Source of the DNA: Xenorhabdus nematophila ATCC 19061
GTDB taxonomy: Bacteria > Pseudomonadota > Gammaproteobacteria > Enterobacterales > Enterobacteriaceae
Assembly (NCBI RefSeq): GCF_000252955.1
Contig: NC_014228.1
Coordinates: forward strand, 1,316,005-1,380,004
Reading direction: 5' to 3'
Length of the DNA stretch: 64,000 bases
The notes under the pieces are model-generated. The model was not told where the DNA came from. It did not search any database and saw only the letters and a list, made by a program, of their open reading frames with translations. Positions 38,356-48,160 of the stretch are shown in pieces. The translations under genes were made by a program, and so were the position numbers. The first letter of the stretch is position 1. Each line of letters starts with the position of its first letter.

Positions 38356-40772
38356 TGTTGTTATACCTTTGGGCTGATCAAACTACCCGACTGTTGCCGG
38401 GTAGCGGAGAAATCTATTAACCTCTTTCGGGAAGATAATAATTGAGATACTTTGAGAGAAGTTCTTTTCCCATTGGGGTGAAATGGACTGGATTTGTTGT
38501 ATTAGCCAATGCTGAAGCCGTATTTTTGGTATCAAAAATAGGCATGTTTTCATTGACCTCCCATCGGGTTAGTTTCTGGTAGACACGCTCAGAAAGCATT
38601 GGCAGCAATGGTAACAAGGCATTGTTGTCCAAATGGGGATCGGTGGTTAGTCTGGAGAGCCATTCGCTGTAAGGGAGTGACATCAATGAATGTCTGGAAC
38701 ATTCATCTAAAAGGCGGAAGAATTCATTAATGTCAACGGACTGCGTTTCTCTATCCGGTGGAACGAGGTGGTAAGCCTGCCCCAGATTCCGCATATCAGC
38801 CGCGATAGTCAAAAGCGCCGAGCTGACATAGTCAACAGAGACAAATTCCTTCCACTGACGCGGTAGCTCCGGACAGACACCGACAGCAACACATCCTATG
38901 ATAAGACGTGCGACGAAATCATTCGGATTGCCGACTCCGCTAACGCTGTCACCCATAATGAAACCCGGCCGATAGACAGACACCGGAATACCAATCTTCC
39001 GCGCCTGCCAGATAAGCTGTTCTACAACCCATTTGCTCTGTGCATAGCCGATGTCATATTTCAGGCCCTCTATATAGGGAACAAGGCTATCATTCTCGTA
39101 GATACACGTTGTCGAGTGCAGCAATCCTACCGGACCAAATGCTGCAATCGTTGATACGTAATGCACGGTTTTGGCTTTGCCGTGTGTGGCTAAACGAAGA
39201 ATGTTCAGTGTGCTGTCGATGTTGGAGGCGCGTTGTGTTCTGTAAGGGTGAACGTAGTTAACATCTGCGGCTGAATGAAAAATGACATCGCTTGTGTTGG
39301 CCAATTCATTATAGCGTTCGTCACTCAGTCCGAACCTGGGTTTAGACAAATCACCAGCGACTGCCCTGATGCGTCCGGCGAATGAGGCATTCCACAATTC
39401 ATACTTGGAAAGCGTATTCTTGATGCGTCTAAATGCTGCGGCATCGTCTTTTGCCCGAACGAGACAAACCACATTTTTTATATTCTTTTGTATATTCTCG
39501 ATCGTGAGGAGATCACGTAATAAGAATGCGCCCAGAAAACCGGTTGCGCCCGTCAGAAAAATGGATGCGTCAGTAAGATTAGCCCAGTCTTGTGGTGCTT
39601 CCGGCGATGGCCAGATGTCGTCCGGCAGTTGCCCGTCGCGTAGCCATTCTGCTACTTCATCATCCTGTACCTGTGGTAAATTACCTTGTGAAACTATTTT
39701 GGCAAGTTGGCGAAGGTTTGGTACTTCGTAAATAGTCTGTGCCAAGAAATGTTGGTTGAACTGACGAGCAAGTTCAATCACAAGACGCGACGCTTGCAGG
39801 GAAGTTCCTCCCAGTTGAAAGAAGTTATCGTCAAGCGAGATATCACTGTTGTGCAGGATCTTGCTCCAGATGCGATATACCGCATACTCAGTATTGTTGA
39901 AGCCTGCGGGCCGTTCTTCGGATGATTCCCGTGTTGTGAGCAATTCCATCAGTTTACACTGATCTGCCTTTCCGTGCGGCGTCATCGGGATATCCTCGAC
40001 GACGAAAATACGGGGCATCATGTATGCAGGCAGATATCCACTCAATTCCCGTATCAGCTGATCCCGATCGAAAGTGTCCGGTGACCGTGGAACAACGAAT
40101 GCGGCAAGGAAATCGTCTTCACCTTGGTTTTTCACTGCGCAGACTTTGGCCAGACGAATCTGCTTGTTTTCCAGAATATGAATTTCAATTTCTTCCAGTT
40201 CGATGCGATGACCGCGTATTTTCACCTGACTGTCAATGCGGCCTGAGAACATGAAGACGCCATCGTCACGCTGCCAACTGAGATCACCGGTCTTGTAAAG
40301 TCGTATCGGTTGAGAATGTCCGGGGACAGTAACATTGACGAAACGATCTGCATTTAGCTCGTCACGGTTCCAATATCCCCGCGAGAGTCCCTCGCCACCG
40401 AGATAGAGTTGCCCCATGTTTCCCGGCTCCAGCAGCTCCAGATTATCATTCAAAATAAATGCGCTGGTATAGTTGATGGGTAATCCGATAGGGACACTGC
40501 CATCAACCAGATCGTCCAGACTGATATCGTGTGAAAGGGCGAATATCGTGCTTTCCGTTGGGCCATACGCATTAAGAATATGCTTGGGAGGTGCCCCTGC
40601 TTCCAGAACCAGTTGTACCATATGAGCATTGGGCGCCTCACCAACCAGTAAAAGATAGCGAATATCGCGGAATGCCTGAGGGTATGTTTTCGCGATCAGA
40701 TTAAAGAGCGTTGCCGTAACAGCAATGATAGAGATTTCTTTCCTTGTCAGTTCGGCCTGAAAATATTCTATA

Positions 40773-41678
40773 GCAGAATCATAATACTATGTCATAATAC
40801 CTAAATTCCAATGACAAGGTAGAATTGAGATGGGTTACAGTCTAGATTTTCGAAGAAGAGTACTGGCATACAAAGACAAGCATGCATTGACATTCGAGCA
40901 AACCCGCGACCACTTTGAGGTCTCTATCCGCACTCTGTTTCGGTGGTGCAATAAAATAGAACCCTGTATGACACGTGATAAGCCGCCCACGAAAATCAGT
41001 GATGAGACACTTATCGCCGATGTCAAAAATTATCCCGATGATTATCAATGGGAAAGAGCAAAACGTCTGGGTGTCTCACAATCGGCTATCCATTACGCCC
41101 TGAAACGACTCAAAATAACCGTCAAAAAAAACGCACAAACATCCCGCCGCTGACGAACACGCGCGTCAGGTATTTGGCGAGCGTATCCGCCATCATGAGC
41201 AGGCGGGCAAACAGATTGTTTATCTGGATGAAAGCGGCTTTGAGCAGTCCATGCCACGTACGCATGGCTATTCGTTAAAAGGGTCGCGCTGTTTTGGTTT
41301 ACATGACTGGCAGCACAAAGGCCGTATTAATGCCATTGGTGCTATCATTAAAAATACCTTTGTGACCTTAAGTTTGTTTGCCGGAACCCTTAATGCGAAT
41401 GTGTTTCATGCCTGGCTGACACAAGATTTGTTGCCGAAGCTCCCTAAGGGGACAGTGATTGTGATGGATAATGCCCCTTTCCATAAACGCGGTGACACGC
41501 GACAAGCGATAACCGATCACGGATGCCAGTTGGAATGGATTCCGCCTTACAGCCCAGATTTAAATCCTATCGAAAACAAATGGGCTGAAACAAAAACAAC
41601 AAGAAGACGAGAAAGATGCTCTATTGATGAGCTGTTTACAAAGCATGTGACTTATGTCTGATTATATTGATTCTGCTA
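40773..41678 (+). mobile_element. IS630-family insertion sequence
   Basis: The 906-bp element has terminal inverted repeats TAGCAGAATCA (at 40773) and its complement TGATTCTGCTA (ending 41678). It is flanked by TA on both sides (40771-40772 and 41679-41680), the target duplication of IS630/Tc1/mariner elements. It contains one transposase gene split by a frameshift and interrupts the A domain of an NRPS-like gene. Confidence 0.9.
40830..41661 (+). pseudogene. IS630-family transposase, two frames joined at an A8 run
   Basis: The first frame (40830-41153) encodes the DNA-binding domain: LDFRRRVLAYKDKH, then FEVSIRTLFRWCNKI (helix-turn-helix) and LGVSQSAIHYALKRL (second helix-turn-helix). It ends after VKKNAQTSRR. 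The second frame carries the catalytic DDE domain: YLDESGFEQ, VIVMDNAPFHKRG and PDLNPIENKWAE. The frames join at a run of eight A (after GTC, near 41126). Seven A would give one continuous ORF, so either an extra A has inactivated it or slippage on A8 makes a fused protein. It ends 17 bases before the right IS end. Confidence 0.8.
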
Positions 41679-42636
41679 TATGTCCAGTACATCCTTCTTG
41701 GGTGGCACAAAAACCATCGCTCCATTGAGCAGTGCTCCCCAGATTTCAAACAGTGATATATCGAATGTCGGGTTGCAGGTACAGGCAATGCGATCTTCAG
41801 GCGTGAAACGTACATATTCCGTATCAATGATAACGCGCATGATGCTTCTTAGCTCGATCTGCACGCCTTTTGGCCTGCCGGTTGTACCAGAGGTAAAGAG
41901 AACATGGCTTCGATGATTTGGAGCCAGGCAAGCAATCTCGCGATCATCTAAACTTTCCCCTTCTCGCAGGTCGGAAAATGCAACGAATGTCGTGTTTAAT
42001 TGAGGAGCTTTATCTGGCGCATCGGTTATGGTCCATCTTACAGCCAGATCATCCAGCATATCGTTCAGACGCGCCGGAGGTACATTCGGGTCAAGAGGTA
42101 CACAGCTTCCGCCCGCCATCAGAATGGCAAGCTGACTTGTGATTTGTTCAATACCCGGTGGCAGCAGGATCGCAACAGGCTCTTCATGCGTGACTCCAAG
42201 CAATCGCAGTGAAGCCGCAATGGAGCTAGCCTGTTGTTTAAGTGTACAGTAATTGAGTTCTTTTTCAGGTGTAAGGATAGCGACTTTGTCTGGATGACTA
42301 CTGACCTGTCTCAGGAAATGAACTAACATCTAATCTCCTATAAAAACAATGGGATAACCATATTTCCTATAACTAACTTAAATAAATTATAACATAAATT
42401 TATCATATCTATGATGAACTTAGTCAGTTTCAAATACAAGCCCCCAGTCAGGCTTGAAATGTGTTTTTTTGAGACCTATTTCAAAGATTTTTCTTTTTTA
42501 TTATCAATGACTTGATAACCTGTTGAACTCACCTTTTAACTGACGGGAAATGCGAGTAACAAAATTGCCTGCTGGATGAATAAAAAATATTGGCAGCGCT
42601 GGTTTGATGTGGTCTAAAAAACGATAGGGATAGGGG

Positions 42637-42779
42637 TAATACCGCTCGCTTAAGCACTTTTTTGAATAACAATTCATAAAAATGCTGACAAAAAAATTTG
42701 AAGATCCCGACATTACTGGCTTCTTCAAATGGAGAAAATGACAGTTGGTACTCTCATTTCTCTTAAGCGAGCAGTATTA
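42637..42779. repeat. MITE, 143 bp, with 18-bp inverted repeats and 11-bp target duplication
   Basis: Terminal repeats TAATACCGCTCGCTTAAG (42637-42654) and CTTAAGCGAGCAGTATTA (42762-42779) are inverted with one mismatch. The perfect direct repeat AGGGATAGGGG directly abuts both ends (42626-42636 and 42780-42790). There is no transposase inside. A duplication of 11 bp is the size made by IS4-family transposases, so a full-length partner may exist elsewhere. Confidence 0.85.
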
Positions 42780-42825
42780 AGGGATAGGGGGCAGATGTGA
42801 CTTGATGTTTAATTAGATTAATGAA

Positions 42826-42865
42826 AAAGGATAAATAATATAAAAGTTAATATTATTTATCCTTT
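42826..42865 (-). terminator. Terminator after the phnA gene
   Basis: AAAGGATAAATAATAT (42826-42841) pairs perfectly with ATATTATTTATCCTTT (42850-42865), an AT-rich 16-bp stem. It lies 28 bases beyond the stop of the leftward phnA gene. Confidence 0.6.
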
Positions 42866-42892
42866 AAATCAGAATGGGGTGATAAGTGCTAT

Positions 42893-43114
42893 TTATACGA
42901 CTTTTTTCAGAAAGCAGGTTTTAAGTACTAACCCTTTGATTTTATCCGCATTACATTCAATCTCATCTTCGCGGTGAGTCAATCGGATATTTTTGATCAA
43001 TGTGCCGCGTTTGAGTGTCTTGGAAGTGCCTTTGACTTTCAGGTCCTTGATTACCTGAACCGAATCGCCATCATTCAACAACGCACCATTAGAATCTTTG
43101 ACTTCGATATCCAT
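42893..43114 (-). CDS. PhnA/YjdM family protein, short form
   Basis: This 73-residue protein matches the C-terminal domain of E. coli YjdM (PhnA): VKDSNGALLNDGDSVQVIKDL, KVKGTSKTLKRGT, KNIRLTHRED and LKTCFLKKV. It lacks the N-terminal zinc ribbon of about 35 residues (two CxxC pairs) found in the 111-residue E. coli protein. Despite the name the family is not a phosphonate hydrolase and its function is unknown. The start ATG lies close to AT-rich promoter-like DNA and no open frame extends upstream to add the ribbon, so the short form appears genuine. Confidence 0.85.
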   Translation of the reverse strand: MDIEVKDSNGALLNDGDSVQVIKDLKVKGTSKTLKRGTLIKNIRLTHREDEIECNADKIKGLVLKTCFLKKVV

Positions 43115-43234
43115 CGTATAGAATCCTCATGTTTATTTTCAAATCAAACACGGATTATAGAGAGAAAAATGTTTTTTTTAAAGGTTAGTCTCATTTTTAA
43201 GATGATAACTTCTGTTTTCTATATTTTTCTCTTA

Positions 43235-43738
43235 TTACTCAATGTTTGCTTCGATAAACCACAAAAATTTGTCAAGATCACGGGATGCAGCTGTAAACAT
43301 ATCCGCAGTGTCTTCATCTTCCGCATCAATAATTGCCTGACGGATATCATTAGCAACAACGGCATAGCTATCTGCCAGCGCTTTCAGGTGATCTTGCACA
43401 TGATGAATACCTGTTGGATAGCTTTTCAGTATTGTGTGTTTACTGACTTTTTGCACAGTTCCCATCGCGGTACCACCGAGTTGAGCCACACGTTCGGCGA
43501 ATGTATCAAGATGTTCCACGAGAGTGCTGCGAAAAGTATCCAGCATTTCATGAATAGAAATAAAATTTCGGCCCCGTATATTCCAGTGGGCTTGTTTCGT
43601 TACCATAGACAGGTCGATAAATTGGGCTAACATATGATTCAAGGCAGAAATTGATCTCTTTTTAATGCCTTCGTCAATATTATTGCGGGTATAAATCAGG
43701 TCAGAAGGCGGGGTTTTGATTAATTTTGCTGTACTCAT
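43235..43738 (-). CDS. dps: DNA starvation/stationary-phase protection protein Dps
   Basis: Dps forms a dodecameric ferritin-like shell that oxidises iron with H2O2 and compacts DNA in starved cells. The 167 residues equal E. coli Dps. The Lys-rich N-terminal DNA-binding tail starts [10 protein letters not shown]. The ferroxidase residues are in [12 protein letters not shown] and [16 protein letters not shown]. The start at 43738 is chosen over 43744 because AGAGGA is then seven bases upstream instead of one. It is next to rhtA, as in E. coli. Confidence 0.97.
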   Translation of the reverse strand: MSTAKLIKTPPSDLIYTRNNIDEGIKKRSISALNHMLAQFIDLSMVTKQAHWNIRGRNFISIHEMLDTFRSTLVEHLDTFAERVAQLGGTAMGTVQKVSKHTILKSYPTGIHHVQDHLKALADSYAVVANDIRQAIIDAEDEDTADMFTAASRDLDKFLWFIEANIE

Positions 43739-43856
43739 AATCATGTCCTCTCAAATCCAGTTAATGAGTTATCTCATTAGATGAAATAAATTTAGTCGAC
43801 AATTTATCGAAAGTCATATTGTTTATTGCTATTGCATTAATAGCCAATAAAAATAA

Positions 43857-43886
43857 AAACCGGAGAACATTGAAATTCTCCGGTTT
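43857..43886. terminator. Hairpin between rhtA and dps
   Basis: AAACCGGAGAA (43857-43867) and TTCTCCGGTTT (43876-43886) form a perfect 11-bp stem with an 8-base loop, 34 bases past the rhtA stop on the leftward strand. Confidence 0.75.
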
Positions 43887-43919
43887 GGCTAATGAACTGT
43901 GGTGTTTTGGGGAAATGCG

Positions 43920-44810
43920 TTATTCAACTTTTTCTATTTTAGTTTTTCGTTTCATGGTAGAAGTCGAGCCTATGGAAGCACATATGATGCAGAAAAGCGC
44001 AACCCATTGGGTAATGGTCAAATGTTCATTAAGAAAGATGATACCTGATAACGCACCCAATGCCGGTTCAAGGCTCATTAATGTGCCAAATGTTTTGGCT
44101 GGGAGGCGAGTGAGGGCGATCATTTCCAATGTGTAAGGAAAGGCGGTTGATAAAATAGCAATCCCAAGTGCAACAGGCAGCAATGAAACATCAAACAGGA
44201 TTTCAGATCCTGTCTGGATTAACCCGATGGGGAAGAAGATAAAAGCCGCAATCAATGAGCCAATGGAAACCGTTGCCGCGCCATAACCGGCACCGGCGCG
44301 TTGTCCGAAGATAATATAAAGTGCCCAGAAAACACCGGCACCGAGCGCACACAAAATTCCGATCGGATCGAGTGCACTGACGCTCTCTCCTATTGGCAAT
44401 AGAAAACCTAATCCGGCGATAACCAAGGCAATCCAAAGAAAATCCAGCGGGCGTCGGGAAGAAAACATGGCTACAGCCAAAGGGCCCGTAAATTCAAGTG
44501 CAACGGCAATACCCAACGGAATGCGGGAAAGTGCTATATAAAACAGATAATTCATCGCACCGAGAGAGATACCATAGGCAACTAGCGGCAGCATGAATTT
44601 CCGCTGAAATTTCAGGCGCCACGGCTTAAAAATAACAAATAAAATAATTGTTCCTAATGCGAGTCTCAGGGCTGTGATTCCGGGAGCACCAACGACAGGA
44701 AATACTGTTTTGGCCAGTGAGGCACCAGTCTGAATTGATGCCATTGATAACAACAACAAAATAACGGGAAGCAGTGGAAAAGAGCCTGCCCGATGTTTGG
44801 AAAGAGACAT
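43920..44810 (-). CDS. rhtA: Threonine/homoserine exporter RhtA
   Basis: RhtA is an inner-membrane EamA/DMT exporter of threonine and homoserine. The 296 residues form about ten helices in two repeats. The start SKHRAGSFPLLPVILLLLSM, then QTGASLAKTVFPVVGAPG and LSRIPLGIAVALEFTGPLAVA, match E. coli RhtA, as does the end with PLIAAFIFFP-type helices and MSLEPALGALSGIIFLNE. It lies next to dps, the conserved E. coli neighbour. Confidence 0.93.
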   Translation of the reverse strand: MSLSKHRAGSFPLLPVILLLLSMASIQTGASLAKTVFPVVGAPGITALRLALGTIILFVIFKPWRLKFQRKFMLPLVAYGISLGAMNYLFYIALSRIPLGIAVALEFTGPLAVAMFSSRRPLDFLWIALVIAGLGFLLPIGESVSALDPIGILCALGAGVFWALYIIFGQRAGAGYGAATVSIGSLIAAFIFFPIGLIQTGSEILFDVSLLPVALGIAILSTAFPYTLEMIALTRLPAKTFGTLMSLEPALGALSGIIFLNEHLTITQWVALFCIICASIGSTSTMKRKTKIEKVE

Positions 44811-44950
44811 TTACAGAGACCTCAGTTACAACGTGTTATTTAAGGGCGTCATCTTCGCAGTGAAACAGTTATAACTCAACTTTATTATCAATTGTGTGTC
44901 TATTAGGCTAACGTATAATCGAAAATTAAAAACAACGATGGAGTTTGATA

Positions 44951-45565
44951 ATGAAAGAGATTACGGTGAAAAATTCTTCAGGGAAAAAAGGGGCTGTAAA
45001 GAGCATTGCGGTTTATTGTGGTTCAAGTCTTGGTGTCTCTGAAGTTTATCAAGAAAGTGCAATATTTTTTGCGAAAGAATTGGTTAAGCGCGACATTACT
45101 TTAGTTTATGGCGGTGCCAGTGTGGGGATCATGGGAACGGTGGCGGATACTGTTTTGAAGGAAGGGGGAAAAGTGATTGGTGTGATCCCAACATTATTGG
45201 AAGAGCGTGAAATTTCCCACAAAAATTTATCTGAATTGCATGTGGTAGAAACCATGCACCAGCGTAAAAGCAAAATGATTGAGCTGGCAGAAGGTTTTAT
45301 TGCTCTGCCTGGTGGTTTTGGCACATTGGAAGAGTTTAGTGAGGTTTTTACTTGGAGCATGATTGGGCTAAATAGTAAACCTTGTGGTATTCTGAACGTT
45401 AATCAGTTTTATGATCCTTTGATTTCAATGATTGATAAAATGGCTGATGAGCAATTTTTACAGGAAAAATATCGCCATATAGCAATTATCGAACAAGATC
45501 CTATTTTATTACTTGATCGTTTTAATGATTACCAAGTTCCTTCGATAAAAACGTACAGCAAGTAA
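44951..45565 (+). CDS. LOG family protein (TIGR00730 Rossmann fold)
   Basis: This 204-residue protein of the LOG family has the signature PGGFGTLEE at about residue 120 and the YGGASVGIMG nucleotide loop. The family cleaves nucleoside 5'-monophosphates to the base and ribose 5-phosphate (cytokinin-activating type, or pyrimidine/purine 5'-nucleotide nucleosidase). Both E. coli-like and plant-like members exist, so substrate is unassigned. The start ATG at 44951 has GGAG upstream; the TTG six bases earlier is less likely. The neighbours are rhtA (divergent) and a GNAT gene downstream. Confidence 0.9.
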   Translation: MKEITVKNSSGKKGAVKSIAVYCGSSLGVSEVYQESAIFFAKELVKRDITLVYGGASVGIMGTVADTVLKEGGKVIGVIPTLLEEREISHKNLSELHVVETMHQRKSKMIELAEGFIALPGGFGTLEEFSEVFTWSMIGLNSKPCGILNVNQFYDPLISMIDKMADEQFLQEKYRHIAIIEQDPILLLDRFNDYQVPSIKTYSK

Positions 45566-45586
45566 TTTAAATTTCAGGAGGATAGC

Positions 45587-46051
45587 GTGATAATAAGAAC
45601 TGCGTCTATGCAAGATGTTGAAGCTATTTTATCTCTTTATAGTATGTTGTTCAGCGAAATGGCTGTATTGCAGCCGGATAGGACGAAATCGGCTGAACAG
45701 GATAGGGATTTTATTATTTCTGGTATGAATGATGATAAATTTCATTTACTCGTTGTAGAAAATGAAAATGCAGAAATTAAAGGGTTCTCTATTGCACAAG
45801 AGCAAAAGACGCCTTCTTTTAGCTGCCTTATCCCCAGAACCTACGGTTATGTTTTTGATTTGATCATCAGTCCGGATGTCAGGAGTTTGGGTATTGGTCA
45901 GAAATTACTTTCCGAAATGAAGAAGTGGGCGCAAGAAAATCATTATTCGCATCTGGAACTGAGCGTATTATCTCAAAATGTTGACGCAATCCGCTTTTAT
46001 GAAAGGGAAGGATATCAAGAAGTCAATAAAATGATGGCGATTACTTTGTAA
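45587..46051 (+). CDS. GNAT family N-acetyltransferase
   Basis: This 154-residue protein has the GNAT fold: TASMQDVEAILSLYSMLF at the start, the acetyl-CoA loop VRSLGIGQKLLSEM (R/Q-x-x-G-x-G/A) and the C-terminal ELSVLSQNVDAIRFYEREGY. The acceptor substrate is unknown. The GTG start has a perfect AGGAGG ribosome site. It lies 21 bases after the LOG gene and is probably co-transcribed. It is followed by a terminator. Confidence 0.88.
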   Translation: MIIRTASMQDVEAILSLYSMLFSEMAVLQPDRTKSAEQDRDFIISGMNDDKFHLLVVENENAEIKGFSIAQEQKTPSFSCLIPRTYGYVFDLIISPDVRSLGIGQKLLSEMKKWAQENHYSHLELSVLSQNVDAIRFYEREGYQEVNKMMAITL

Positions 46052-46072
46052 ATAATGAATTGGCTATTAAAA

Positions 46073-46097
46073 CCATCAGGATAATATATCCTGATGG
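46073..46097 (+). terminator. Terminator after the GNAT gene
   Basis: CCATCAGGATA (46073-46083) pairs with TATCCTGATGG (46087-46097) in a perfect stem with a 3-base loop, followed by a T-rich stretch. The rest of the gap to ybiT (about 420 bases) holds only a small leftward ORF and AT-rich DNA. Confidence 0.8.
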
Positions 46098-46238
46098 CTG
46101 ATGATTTTTCTATTTTAGTTTCAATATGCGAATCCAAGATATAAGATTTAAAAATCCGATAAATGATTTTCTTGGAAAGAACAAAAAACTTAATGAAAAT
46201 TTATTGGTCAGCTAATACTGACCCTGATTGTTGCATGA

Positions 46239-46385
46239 TCATTTTTTGGCGTTGGTATTGAAAGTTTCCCGATACTCCTTTAATACTTCATCAATAATCC
46301 AACTGGTACGGGCGGCGGATCTTCCGTGGGATGGGCAAATACCATTTTCTTGTATCTCGTCAATGATGGTCTGGATTAATGGCAT
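46239..46385 (-). CDS. Possible small ORF, 48 residues
   Basis: From ATG 46385 the frame reads MPLIQTIIDEIQENGICPSH, then GRSAARTSWIIDEVL and a Lys-rich end. The frame is open eight codons farther upstream to a stop. It has protein-like composition, with amphipathic helices, but no ribosome site and no recognised family. It may be a remnant of a longer gene. Confidence 0.3.
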   Translation of the reverse strand: MPLIQTIIDEIQENGICPSHGRSAARTSWIIDEVLKEYRETFNTNAKK

Positions 46386-46520
46386 CTGAATATGTTTGGG
46401 ATTTTCTCAGATGTTGAAAAACGGGCAAGTGCATTCTGGCGATACTTTTTTCTTGTTATGGCATAATGCGCGGTTATCGGTTTTCAAATTCCCTTTTTAT
46501 TCACTTTAAGAGTAAAAGTT

Positions 46521-48116
46521 GTGTTAAGTACAAACAACATCACTATGCAGTTTGGCAGCAAGCCACTGTTTGAAAATATTTCTGTCAAATTCGGCAACGG
46601 CAATCGTTATGGTTTAATCGGTGCGAATGGGGCAGGTAAATCGACTTTCATGAAAATTCTGGGCGGCGATTTAACACCGAGTTCCGGTAATGTCAGCCTT
46701 GATCCTAATGAGCGCTTGGGTAAGTTGCGTCAGGATCAGTTTGCTTTCGAAGAGTATACCGTTCTGGATACGGTCATTATGGGGCACACGGAACTGTGGA
46801 AAGTTAAACAGGAACGTGACCACATTTATGCTATGGCAGAAATGAGCGAAGAAGATGGCTACCGTGTGGCGGATCTGGAAGTCGCTTATGGTGAAATGGA
46901 TGGCTATAGCGCTGAAGCCCGTGCCGGTGAACTGCTGTTGGGGGTGGGTATTCCTGTCGAGCAACACTATGGTTTGATGAGTGCTGTGGCACCGGGCTGG
47001 AAATTGCGCGTATTGCTGGCCCAGGCCCTGTTCGCCAACCCTGACGTTCTGCTGCTCGATGAGCCAACCAACAACCTGGACATTGATACTATCCGCTGGC
47101 TGGAGCAAGTGCTCAATGAACGTGACAGCACCATGATCATCATTTCCCATGACCGTCATTTCCTGAATACCGTTTGTACTCACATGGCGGATTTGGATTA
47201 TGGTGCACTGCGCCTGTTCCCGGGTAATTATGATGAGTACATGACAGCCGCCACACAGGCTCGTGAGCGCCTGATGGCAGACAATGCGAAGAAAAAAGCG
47301 CAGATTGCTGAATTGCAGTCATTCGTCAGCCGTTTCAGCGCCAATGCTTCTAAATCTAAACAGGCAACTTCCCGTGCCCGTCAGATTGACAAAATCCAGC
47401 TAGAAGAAGTGAAAGCTTCCAGCCGTCAAAACCCGTATATCCGTTTTGATCAGGATAAGAAACTGTTCCGCAATGCGCTGGAATTGGAAAGTGTAACAAA
47501 AGGGTATGATAACGGGCCACTGTTCAAAAACCTGAATCTGCTGATGGAAGTCGGCGAAAAGATGGCAGTCATTGGTGAAAACGGTATCGGTAAAACGACA
47601 TTCCTGAAAACACTGATTGGCGACGAACAACCGAATAGCGGTACGATTAAATGGTCTGAAAACAGCACCATTGGCTATTACGCACAGGATCATGCCAGTG
47701 ATTTTGATTGCGACATGACGGTTTTCGAGTGGATGAGCCAATGGAAGCGTGAAGGTGATGATGAACAGGCTGTGCGCGGTATTCTGGGGCGCTTGCTGTT
47801 TGGTCAGGATGATATCAAGAAGAAAGTTGGCGTACTTTCAGGTGGTGAACAAGGCCGGATGTTGTTTGGTAAACTGATGATGCACAGGCCTAACATTCTG
47901 GTGATGGATGAACCCACTAACCACTTGGATATGGAATCCATCGAATCGTTGAACCTTGCACTGGAACTTTACGAAGGAACCCTGGTTTTCGTTTCCCATG
48001 ACCGTGCATTCGTCGGTTCATTGGCCAGCCGTATCCTGGAAATTAAATCTGATAAGGTTGTTGATTTTAAAGGTACTTATGATGAGTATCTGAGCAGTCA
48101 GGGTATTGCTGAGTAA
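46521..48116 (+). CDS. ybiT: ABC-F family ATPase YbiT
   Basis: This is a ribosome-associated ABC-F protein (531 residues) with no membrane domain, which relieves stalled translation. Domain 1 has Walker [10 protein letters not shown] (about residues 34-42), a degenerate signature [15 protein letters not shown] and Walker [14 protein letters not shown]. Domain 2 has [23 protein letters not shown] and [12 protein letters not shown]. The linker between them is the long charged P-site tRNA interaction motif. The GTG start and the beginning ([19 protein letters not shown]) agree with E. coli YbiT. The non-canonical first signature is a family trait. It is followed by a strong terminator shared with moeB. 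Confidence 0.95.
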   Translation: MLSTNNITMQFGSKPLFENISVKFGNGNRYGLIGANGAGKSTFMKILGGDLTPSSGNVSLDPNERLGKLRQDQFAFEEYTVLDTVIMGHTELWKVKQERDHIYAMAEMSEEDGYRVADLEVAYGEMDGYSAEARAGELLLGVGIPVEQHYGLMSAVAPGWKLRVLLAQALFANPDVLLLDEPTNNLDIDTIRWLEQVLNERDSTMIIISHDRHFLNTVCTHMADLDYGALRLFPGNYDEYMTAATQARERLMADNAKKKAQIAELQSFVSRFSANASKSKQATSRARQIDKIQLEEVKASSRQNPYIRFDQDKKLFRNALELESVTKGYDNGPLFKNLNLLMEVGEKMAVIGENGIGKTTFLKTLIGDEQPNSGTIKWSENSTIGYYAQDHASDFDCDMTVFEWMSQWKREGDDEQAVRGILGRLLFGQDDIKKKVGVLSGGEQGRMLFGKLMMHRPNILVMDEPTNHLDMESIESLNLALELYEGTLVFVSHDRAFVGSLASRILEIKSDKVVDFKGTYDEYLSSQGIAE

Positions 48117-48132
48117 CTTTGCCTGATGGTAA

Positions 48133-48159
48133 TAGCCCCGTAAGATTAACGGGGCTATC
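48133..48159. terminator. Bidirectional terminator between ybiT and moeB
   Basis: ATAGCCCCGT (48133-48142) and ACGGGGCTAT (48150-48159) form a perfect 10-bp GC-rich stem with a 7-base loop between convergent genes. The moeB stop codon is two bases beyond it. Confidence 0.85.
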
Positions 48160-48160
48160 G

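Larger units (their letters stand above)
38417..42329 (-). pseudogene. NRPS-like A-T-R gene, broken by IS630 insertion and a frameshift
   Basis: This single-module carboxylic acid/amino acid reductase has adenylation, thiolation and thioester-reductase domains. It would activate an amino or carboxylic acid as acyl-AMP, load it on the carrier and release it as an aldehyde with NAD(P)H. The N-terminal part (41676-42329) has A3 FTSGTTGRPKG (about residues 145-155) and the FDISLFEIWGAL motif. The rest (38417 to about 40770) has A5 NAYGPTEST, A7 YKTGDLS, A10 PHGKADQ, the carrier serine in LGGTSLQ, and reductase motifs LTGATGFLG and YAQSKWVVEQL. An IS630 element splits the A domain at 40773-41678. 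Removing it with one TA joins GACATAGAATAT in the Asp-Ile-Glu-Tyr frame, but an A5 run (40739-40743 as T) still shifts the frame. Two independent lesions make this a pseudogene of about 1000 codons. Confidence 0.85.

Noticed and set aside
42504..42728. Leftward 74-codon frame
   Set aside because: Its first third is the interior and end of the MITE, so the frame is created by the insertion. The remainder matches nothing I recognise.
46930..47000. Possible inactivation of YbiT by loss of the LSGGQ signature in domain 1
   Set aside because: The same [12 protein letters not shown] signature occurs in E. coli YbiT, so it is a family feature.
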